Part shown: in pieces, positions 57,614 to 64,000 of the stretch
Layout of the letters: the number at the start of each line of letters is the position of its first letter
Position numbering within the stretch: the stretch's first letter is position 1
Made by a program: the position numbers and the translations under genes
From: Runella slithyformis DSM 19594
GTDB lineage: Bacteria > Bacteroidota > Bacteroidia > Cytophagales > Spirosomataceae
Assembly (NCBI RefSeq): GCF_000218895.1
Contig: NC_015703.1
Span: 3,113,001 to 3,177,000 of the forward strand
Direction: 5' to 3'
Length of the DNA: 64,000 nucleotides
The notes under the pieces: generated by a model
Databases searched by the model: none
What the model saw: the letters and a program-made list of their open reading frames with translations, nothing else
What the model was told of the DNA's origin: nothing

Positions 57614-60600
57614 ATGAATATGAACTACAACTCTACTATGTGGCGCAGACTGATGCGCTTACTGATGACGACTCTGGTTGTGGGAGGAAGTTTCGCCGCA
57701 ACTTGGGCCCAGATCCGTACCGTAACGGGCAAAATTACCTCCAAAGAAGACGGCTCCGGTATGCCGGGCGTCAACATCGTTTTGAAAGGAAGCCAAAAGG
57801 GGTCAAGCAGCAACGGCACGGGAAACTATTCCATGGAAGTGACCGGCAACAATCCGGTATTGGTTTTTTCATTTGTAGGCTACAGCCCGGTAGAAGTGCC
57901 TGTCGGTACGCGCAGCGTGATAGATGTAAGCATGGAGCCCGGCATCGAAACCCTGCAGGAAGTGGTGGTGACGGCCTTGGGGATCAGCCGCGAAAAACGC
58001 TCACTGGCGTTTTCGGTAGGAGAATTAAAATCAGAGGATATCGTGAAAGCGGGCAACCCCAACTTAATGAAATCGTTGGATGGAAAAGTGAGCGGGGTCA
58101 ACCTGACCAACATCAGCAGTGACCCTACCTCTTCGGTATTGGTCAATATTCGCGGTACATCGGCCATGCCGACCTTAAGCAATGCCAACGTTTCGCTGAA
58201 AGGGCAGCCGCTGTACGTCATCAACGGCATTCCGGTCGGAACGCAGTCGTTTACCAACAAAGACGGGGTTGATTTCGGCAATATCCTTTCGCAGCTCAAC
58301 CCGGAAGATATTGCCTCGGTCACGATTCTCAAAGGCGGCAGCGCAGGAGCGCTGTACGGTGCGGAAGGCGGAAACGGAGTGGTCATGATCACTACCAAAT
58401 CGGGGGCCGGGCTTAAAAAAGGCATTGGCGTAAGCTTTACCACGTCGGCGACTGCCGATAAGGCCTATCAATTCTTTCCGGAACAAACGGGCTACGGACA
58501 GGGAGAAAGAGCCTATGAGTGGCAATATGATAACACGGATACCTGGGGCCCTAAACTGGACGGTAAGTTTTCGGCAGACTATTGGGACGTTGCGGCCAAA
58601 CAGTGGAAAAACGGCCCGATGCTATCGGCCAATGAAGACCGTGTAAGGGCTTACCTGCGAACCGGGAATACCATGACCAATACCGTCAGCGTAACGGGGA
58701 ACTATGACAAAGGCTCTTTCCGCTTCTCAGTATCTGATATGAACAATAAGGGCGTGATGCCCAATACCAAGACCGACCAGAAATCGTTCAGCCTCAACAG
58801 TACGTATAACCTGACCAAAGACGTACGTGTATCGGTGAGCGGGAGCTATATTAAAACATTCTCGCCCAATAAGGCAAACACTACCGGCTCAAACAGCGTC
58901 CTGAATGATCTGCTGTTTAACATTCCGGCCAACCTCCAGCCACTCGACCAAATGAGAGATTACTGGATGCCGGGTTTTGCGGGAATCCGCCAAAACGGTG
59001 CCATCATGAAAGACAATGGCATTGATGTAGCACAAAATAACCCCTGGTGGCTGACGTATGAAAAGATCCACAAATTTGCGCGGGATAATTATTTCGGCAA
59101 AGTGCAGTTGGATTGGCAATTGACCAAGCCTCTTTCATTCATGCTTCGTACGGGGATGCAGAATGTGAGAGAAGACTATGAACTCAGACAATCATGGGGT
59201 GCCAAAGGAGACGCCTTCGGTCAGTTTGTGTCCGGCAACAGCAGCAATATTGAAGCCAACACCGATGCGATCCTGACCTACAATAACAACTTCGGCAGAT
59301 GGTCGGTAACGGTAGCCGGGGGCGGAAACTATCGCTATACCAATGCCGGTTCGATGGAAATCGTCGGCGGTGATCTGAGCTCCCCTGCGCTGTTTACGCT
59401 CGGCAATATCAAAGCCGGGACCCTGACCGCCAACGGAAATCCGTATTTGGTAGGGAAGTCGGAAAGCTTATACGGAACCGCCAATGTCGGTTATAACAAC
59501 CAGGTATTTCTGGAAGTGACCGGCCGTAACGACTGGAAAGGAGCCTATGCGCAGGAAAAAATCAGTTATTTCTATCCTTCCGCTTCGTTGAGTTGGGTAC
59601 TTTCCGAAACGGTAAAGCTGCCTTCTGTCTTTAATCTGGTCAAAGCCCGCCTGAACTACGCTGATGTAGGCAACGGACTCGTTCGCAGAAGGTCCATCGA
59701 CACGTACAGCTACGATGCCAGCCCTTGGGGCGCTATCAATACGGTCAGCTTAAATGCGTCCATTGTTGACCCTAATCTGAAGGCGCAGCACTCGGTTTCG
59801 AAAGAGATCGGTACGGATATCTGGATGCTCAACAATCGCATCAAATTTGATTTTACGTACTTCGTAAAGGACCAAAAAGATCAGATCGACAATATTCCGC
59901 TGGTGCAGGGCACAGGATACACCGGATTATTGACCAACATCGGTGACGTACGCAACAAAGGCTTCGAATGGGGATTGAACTTTACGCCCATTAAAACCAA
60001 AGACCTGACCTGGGATGTTTCGGCCAGCTTTACCCATTACAAAGCAACAATCACTCGCCTGTCTGACAAGTTTGCCCCGGCCGGTTATGTATTTGCAAGC
60101 TACGACGGTAAAACCAAGGTAAAAATTGCCGAAGGTGAAGTAATCGGAAGTATTTACGAAGAAAACCCTGTCTTGCGGGTTAAAACCGGTAAATACGCCG
60201 GGATGCCGCTGTTGGACGGTGATGAAGGAAAGATTCAAAAATCCGGCGACGAAAGAGACCGCGGCAAATTGGGTAATTTCAACCCTGACTTTATTTTGGG
60301 GCTGAATACTACCCTTAAATATAAGCAGTTCACGCTTGGATTGGTAGGAAGCCTGCGCAAAGGCGGTAAGTATGTGTCGGTCAATCAGCAATATGCCGAA
60401 TCAAACGGACGCGCCGTCACTACTCTGGGCTCAGGCCCGAACAACCCTTACTGGGTCGGTGGACGTGATGCCGAAAACGGCGGTTTGGTGTGGCCGGCCG
60501 AAGGGGCCAGTGAATACAAGGCCATCAATAATAACAATGACGATAAACGCTCCAATTTTCAGGATGCCAGCTACGTAAAAGGCGTATTCCTGAATCCGAA

Positions 60601-60985
60601 CTACACCGGCGACCCGGCCAAAGCTACAGATGCCGATTACATCGTCAACGGAGCGGATCCTAAAAACACGTTCTACGATTTCCCTTACAACGGATACGGT
60701 GATATCATCTGGAATTTCTCGGCCACCAGAACCTACGATGCCACCAACTTTAAAATGAGAGAAATTACCCTCGCGTACACGTTGCCGAGAGCCCTTACCA
60801 CCAAATACAACCTCAGCAACGTCACCTTCGCGCTGATCGGCAGAAACGTATTTCAGTGGAACGCTTCCGGTCGTAACGAAGACCCGGAGTCGGCCTTCTC
60901 GGGCGTAGGTACCAATCAGGGTATCCTCAGAGCTACCTTGCCCAGCATTCGTTCGTATGGCTTCAAGCTGTCTCTTGATTTTTAA
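57614..60985 (+). CDS. SusC/RagA-type TonB-dependent outer-membrane transporter
   Basis: A 1123-residue TonB-linked porin. A signal peptide (residues about 15-34, LMRLLMTTLVVGGSFAATW) is followed by the carboxypeptidase-like domain: IRTVTGKITSKEDGSGMPGV and GVNIVLKGSQKGSSSNG at about 33-65. The TonB-box/plug start is LQEVVVTALGISREKRSLAF near 113-133. Then the plug: SLDGKVSGVNLTNISSDPTS and VINGIPVGTQSF, IASVTILKGGSAGALYGAEG. The barrel runs to the end, closing with LRATLPSIRSYGFKLSLDF. It would carry an oligosaccharide or peptide across the outer membrane, with SusD (next gene) as the lid. Substrate unknown. The stop lies 29 bp before the SusD start at 61015. Confidence 0.95.
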   Translation: MNMNYNSTMWRRLMRLLMTTLVVGGSFAATWAQIRTVTGKITSKEDGSGMPGVNIVLKGSQKGSSSNGTGNYSMEVTGNNPVLVFSFVGYSPVEVPVGTRSVIDVSMEPGIETLQEVVVTALGISREKRSLAFSVGELKSEDIVKAGNPNLMKSLDGKVSGVNLTNISSDPTSSVLVNIRGTSAMPTLSNANVSLKGQPLYVINGIPVGTQSFTNKDGVDFGNILSQLNPEDIASVTILKGGSAGALYGAEGGNGVVMITTKSGAGLKKGIGVSFTTSATADKAYQFFPEQTGYGQGERAYEWQYDNTDTWGPKLDGKFSADYWDVAAKQWKNGPMLSANEDRVRAYLRTGNTMTNTVSVTGNYDKGSFRFSVSDMNNKGVMPNTKTDQKSFSLNSTYNLTKDVRVSVSGSYIKTFSPNKANTTGSNSVLNDLLFNIPANLQPLDQMRDYWMPGFAGIRQNGAIMKDNGIDVAQNNPWWLTYEKIHKFARDNYFGKVQLDWQLTKPLSFMLRTGMQNVREDYELRQSWGAKGDAFGQFVSGNSSNIEANTDAILTYNNNFGRWSVTVAGGGNYRYTNAGSMEIVGGDLSSPALFTLGNIKAGTLTANGNPYLVGKSESLYGTANVGYNNQVFLEVTGRNDWKGAYAQEKISYFYPSASLSWVLSETVKLPSVFNLVKARLNYADVGNGLVRRRSIDTYSYDASPWGAINTVSLNASIVDPNLKAQHSVSKEIGTDIWMLNNRIKFDFTYFVKDQKDQIDNIPLVQGTGYTGLLTNIGDVRNKGFEWGLNFTPIKTKDLTWDVSASFTHYKATITRLSDKFAPAGYVFASYDGKTKVKIAEGEVIGSIYEENPVLRVKTGKYAGMPLLDGDEGKIQKSGDERDRGKLGNFNPDFILGLNTTLKYKQFTLGLVGSLRKGGKYVSVNQQYAESNGRAVTTLGSGPNNPYWVGGRDAENGGLVWPAEGASEYKAINNNNDDKRSNFQDASYVKGVFLNPNYTGDPAKATDADYIVNGADPKNTFYDFPYNGYGDIIWNFSATRTYDATNFKMREITLAYTLPRALTTKYNLSNVTFALIGRNVFQWNASGRNEDPESAFSGVGTNQGILRATLPSIRSYGFKLSLDF

Positions 60986-61014
60986 TGTTTAATTTTCATT
61001 GTACGATACAAGAT

Positions 61015-62652
61015 ATGAAACCATTTTATAAAACATTCGCAGCTATCTTACTGGCAGGGGTTTTTTCCTGCAGTGACGATGAATTACGGATTGCGGATAC
61101 CGTGCAGCAATTGGATGCGGTAGAATCCGTCAACGATCCTTATCTGTTGGCTTCGGTCATCAAGCAAACCTCGCTTTTTTATCAGAACATGAGCTTTGAT
61201 AACCGCCGTCTTCCGAGTGCGGTGCAGCACATGCAAAGCAACTACCAAAGCGGGGATAATTTCTATTCGGGCTTCAAATCACCCATCGACGACATGTATT
61301 CGGCCATGAATATCCTGAAGTTGGTGGATGGCTCCATTGGATTGGCCGATAAAAGAGCTTCCAAAGCCCACAAAGGAATCTTTATTACATTCCGGGTACT
61401 GCTGTTCTCTTTCATGACCGATTTTTACGGTGATGTCTATTATACGGAAGCCCTCAAAGCCCGCGAAGGTATACTGTATCCTAAGTATGATAAACAGCAG
61501 GTTACCTATAACGGATTACTTAAGGAATTGGAGGATGCCACGGCGCTTTTGACCGCCGGAACGGAGCCTATCGACAAGAGCTATGACCTGATGTTCGGCG
61601 GCGACAAAACCAAGTGGATTAAGTTTGCCAACTCCCTGAAATTGCGGCTGCTCTTGCACGCGTCGGGTAAAATGGCGGATGCAGGCACTAAAATGACGGC
61701 GTTGCTCAATGCTCCGCTCCTTACTGAAGCGACCGAGAATGCCTCGATTGGCTACGTGGGTGTAACAGCCGATAACTCGTGGAAAGGCGGAAACATCAAC
61801 TGGGGCTCCGTGGATGAATTCAATAAAAGAAGACCCTGCAAAACCTTGGTGGACAAATTGACGGAGCTGAAAGACCCTCGCCTGAATGTCTGGATAGCGC
61901 CGGTGGAAAATCCCTGGACCACGGATAAAGCCCAAAACGGGGTTGCTGTCACGACCATTGACCCTAACGGCTTTACTTATACGTCAAAATGGGAGTATCT
62001 GGATCTGAACAATAAGGATATGGCCGCTCAAACTTCCAACATTACCGATACCGACAAACTTTACGTTGGATTTATCGCCGGTATGCTGAGCGACTGGAAA
62101 AACGGCAACGGGCACTACAACACCGCAGCAGGCGGTGTGGTGGGCAACTTCAAAGTGTCTCAATTCTCACAATTGTTCAGACAGAACAAGCACAATTTGC
62201 TCAAAGCACAGATCATGAACAGCGATGAGGTGCAGTTCATTCTGGCGGAAGCGGCGGCCAAAGGCCTGATCTCAGGAAGTGCCGATGCGTACTACCGCAA
62301 AGGAATCACGAACTCAATGCTGCGCTGGGGCGTAAAACAGGCCGACATTACCGCGTATTTGGCGCAGCCGAGCATTGCGCTCCCTGCCGATAAAGCCGGT
62401 CAGTTGGCCAAAATTGCGGACCAAAAATGGCTGGCCCTGTTTACGGTTTCGGCAGAGGCGTATTTAGATCTGCGCCGTACCGGCTTACCGAATATCTTTA
62501 ACAACGGGCGTTTGAGCGGTTTTCCGTTCCCGCTCCGTTATCGCTATCCGGGCAATGAATTGGGACAAAACAGAACGGCCTACGACCTTGGAGTAAGTAC
62601 ATTGACTCCCGCCGTGGATGACCAATTCTCTAAAATTTGGTTGTTGCAATAA
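61015..62652 (+). CDS. SusD/RagB-type nutrient-binding lipoprotein
   Basis: A 545-residue lipoprotein. The start is set at ATG 61015 (MKPFYKTFAAILLAGVFSCS) because it gives a signal peptide with lipobox (AGVFSCS); an earlier frame begins inside the SusC 3' end. Typical SusD helices follow: FRVLLFSFMTDFYGDVYYTE near 130 and YNGLLKELEDATALLTAGTE, then NSLKLRLLLHASGKMAD (TPR-like). The C-terminal half includes MNSDEVQFILAEAAAKGLI and WLALFTVSAEAYLDLRRTGL, both conserved. It binds substrate on the outer surface and works with the SusC upstream. A very strong terminator follows. Confidence 0.94.
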   Translation: MKPFYKTFAAILLAGVFSCSDDELRIADTVQQLDAVESVNDPYLLASVIKQTSLFYQNMSFDNRRLPSAVQHMQSNYQSGDNFYSGFKSPIDDMYSAMNILKLVDGSIGLADKRASKAHKGIFITFRVLLFSFMTDFYGDVYYTEALKAREGILYPKYDKQQVTYNGLLKELEDATALLTAGTEPIDKSYDLMFGGDKTKWIKFANSLKLRLLLHASGKMADAGTKMTALLNAPLLTEATENASIGYVGVTADNSWKGGNINWGSVDEFNKRRPCKTLVDKLTELKDPRLNVWIAPVENPWTTDKAQNGVAVTTIDPNGFTYTSKWEYLDLNNKDMAAQTSNITDTDKLYVGFIAGMLSDWKNGNGHYNTAAGGVVGNFKVSQFSQLFRQNKHNLLKAQIMNSDEVQFILAEAAAKGLISGSADAYYRKGITNSMLRWGVKQADITAYLAQPSIALPADKAGQLAKIADQKWLALFTVSAEAYLDLRRTGLPNIFNNGRLSGFPFPLRYRYPGNELGQNRTAYDLGVSTLTPAVDDQFSKIWLLQ

Positions 62653-62655
62653 TAG

Positions 62656-62712
62656 TTTATCAAATAAAAAAAGCGGAGCGCACTGTGCGCTCCGCTTTTT
62701 TTATTTGATAAA
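62656..62712 (+). terminator. Terminator after SusD: perfect 27-bp stem
   Basis: The arm 62656-62682 is perfectly complementary to 62686-62712 (loop CTG), with an inner GC-rich section (GCGGAGCGCA/TGCGCTCCGC) flanked by runs of A and T. It begins 3 bases past the SusD stop. It ends the operon, and the T run (62696-62702) supports plus-strand termination. Confidence 0.95.
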
Positions 62713-62882
62713 AATAGGCTTGCGTATAAATAGACTATAATTTCAACAGATTAAAAGAGGATTAAAAAGAGCCGGTTGTAGTTATATTTTTTGTATTTTA
62801 TAAAAAAATAACATGTCGTTAATAGCCTGTTTGGAAGATTATTTCGTACCAAATGTACTAACTAACTAAACAGGATAATTAT

Positions 62883-64000
62883 ATGAAACACTTTTTTCTA
62901 TTTCAAACAACAATCAGGCGATTGTTGTTTTTGGGATTGGTATGGGCAATGTTTTGCCCCGCTGTTCAGGCACAAGTCCGGACTGTCACCGGCAAAGTTA
63001 CCACTGCAGAAGACGGTACCGGGATGCCCGGGGTAAACATCGTACTGAAAGGTTCACAGAAAGGGACGAGCAGTAATGCCGCCGGAAGCTACTCGATTGA
63101 GGTCAGCGGGGCAAATCCGGTCCTTGTATTTTCGTTTGTTGGCTATGAAGCATTTGAGGCGGCAGTAGGAAATCGCAGCGTGGTGGATGTCTCACTGACT
63201 CCCGGCGCTGAAAACCTCAACGAAGTGGTGGTAACGGCCTTGGGGATCAAAAGGGAAAAACGGGCGTTGGGGTATTCGGTCGGCGAAGTGTCCGGAAAGG
63301 ATATTGTCAACGTACCGCAGGAAAACGTGCTCAATGCACTCTCCGGACGCGTAGCGGGTGTCACCATCAACCAGACCAGCGGTCCGGGCTCCTCCGTGAG
63401 TGTGATCATCAGGGGGGCTACCTCATTGAGCAATGACAACCAACCGCTGTTTGTCATCGACGGAGTACCGGTGGCGAACAGCCTCAACAACTTACGCACA
63501 ATGGGCGACCGCAACAACGTGGACTACGGTAACGCCATTTCAGACATTAATCCTGATGACGTAGAGAGCATTTCTGTGCTCAAAGGCCCCAGCGCTGCCG
63601 CCCTTTATGGTTCTCGTGCAGGAAATGGCGTGATTTTAATCACTACCAAATCCGGCAAAAAAGGAAAAGGCGTTGGCGTTTCATTCTCAACCAGCAACGT
63701 TTTTGAAACTCCTTATCGCTTTTTGGACTTCCACTACAAATATGCCAACGGCAACAGAAACGCGCGTCTTGATGAAGCATCTGCTTACTGGGCAGGGCCG
63801 GAGTTGGATAAAGGTATTTTGGCAGCTCAGTGGAACAGCCCATTGGATGCCAATGGCAATAAAATCCCGACGGAATTGAAGTCTTATAAAGACAATATGA
63901 AGAATTTTCTGCAAACGGGTATTACCACAACCAACAATATCGCTGTTTCGGGTTCGAATGATAAAACGACCTATCGGGTGTCGTACAATTACATGAAAAA
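62883..64000 (+). CDS. SusC/RagA-type transporter, second copy, 3' end cut by window edge
   Basis: The ATG at 62883 gives a signal peptide (RRLLFLGLVWAMFCPAVQAQ, cleavage before VRTV), then a carboxypeptidase-like domain almost the same as in the first SusC: VRTVTGKVTTAEDGTGMPGV and NIVLKGSQKGTSSNAAGSYS. The plug follows: LNEVVVTALGIKREKRALGY, LSGRVAGVTINQTSGPGSSV, VIDGVPVANSLNN, and VESISVLKGPSAAALYGSRA. The frame is still open at 64000 after about 372 codons; the full protein is expected to be about 1000. It begins 170 bp after the terminator of the first SusC/D operon. The tandem arrangement and strong N-terminal likeness suggest gene duplication. Confidence 0.94.
   Translation, partial: MKHFFLFQTTIRRLLFLGLVWAMFCPAVQAQVRTVTGKVTTAEDGTGMPGVNIVLKGSQKGTSSNAAGSYSIEVSGANPVLVFSFVGYEAFEAAVGNRSVVDVSLTPGAENLNEVVVTALGIKREKRALGYSVGEVSGKDIVNVPQENVLNALSGRVAGVTINQTSGPGSSVSVIIRGATSLSNDNQPLFVIDGVPVANSLNNLRTMGDRNNVDYGNAISDINPDDVESISVLKGPSAAALYGSRAGNGVILITTKSGKKGKGVGVSFSTSNVFETPYRFLDFHYKYANGNRNARLDEASAYWAGPELDKGILAAQWNSPLDANGNKIPTELKSYKDNMKNFLQTGITTTNNIAVSGSNDKTTYRVSYNYMK

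Noticed and set aside
1..64000. tRNA or rRNA genes, riboswitches, origin
   Set aside because: I saw no cloverleaf, no rRNA motif and no DnaA-box cluster by eye; a covariance-model scan would be needed to exclude small RNAs.

Overview
The window looks like chromosome of a Bacteroidota bacterium, most likely family-level close to the Cytophagales (Runella/Spirosoma/Dyadobacter-like). Evidence: two SusC/SusD-type outer-membrane uptake loci, TonB-box proteins with carboxypeptidase-like N-terminal domains, LytS/LytTR two-component genes, Bacteroidota -7 promoter motifs (TAnnTTTG) in a few intergenic spacers, few Shine-Dalgarno sequences, and a DUF177-rpmF-plsX-fabH-efp-accB-accC order. I cannot assign a species. 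I see no tRNA, rRNA, CRISPR array or prophage.

Layout. 1-1796: 3' part of acetyl-CoA synthetase (minus). 1950-2545: gene graveyard holding the tail of a second acyl-CoA synthetase and a decayed plus-strand frame. 2548-7657: MFS symporter, small membrane protein, GNAT acetyltransferase, AI-2E-type permease, YciF-like ferritin-fold protein. 7824-13661: lipid/translation operon from DUF177 to accC, closed by a clear terminator. 13893-17279: outer-membrane barrel, SLC45-like transporter, DUF2141, DUF2911. 17333-23407: three-gene planctomycete-type cytochrome/DUF1501/DUF1553 cluster. 23542-27436: lipid kinase, DUF433/PIN-like pair, ABC exporter. 27434-28218: 64-bp tandem-repeat array split by a short TIR element. 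28257-35338: matrixin-like protease, pirin, intradiol dioxygenase, S41 peptidase, LytS/LytTR pair, cupin regulator. 35392-46631: secreted enzymes (M28 peptidase, sorbosone-type dehydrogenase, BNR propeller, Gfo/Idh/MocA oxidoreductase), AAC(6')-like acetyltransferase, Old Yellow Enzyme with HxlR regulator, and a broken c-type cytochrome. 46649-51372: small regulators and small membrane proteins of unknown role, low in recognisable metabolism. 51820-64000: two paralogous propeller-plus-toroid secreted proteins, an ECF sigma factor, a complete SusC/SusD pair, a perfect 27-bp terminator, and the start of a second SusC.

How it fits together. Acetate activation (acs) and biotin carboxylase/BCCP with FabH and PlsX feed fatty-acid and phospholipid synthesis. 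The right half is a surface-nutrition region: SusC/D import, secreted propeller proteins that may bind or cleave glycans, an ECF sigma factor that may control them, and secreted oxidoreductases. The most unusual points are (i) the propeller/toroid paralogue pair beside the sigma factor and SusCD genes, (ii) the 64-bp tandem array with an inserted mini-element, (iii) several families of intergenic palindromes, two of which supply the stop codon of the upstream gene, and (iv) three or four gene relics that show recent gene loss.
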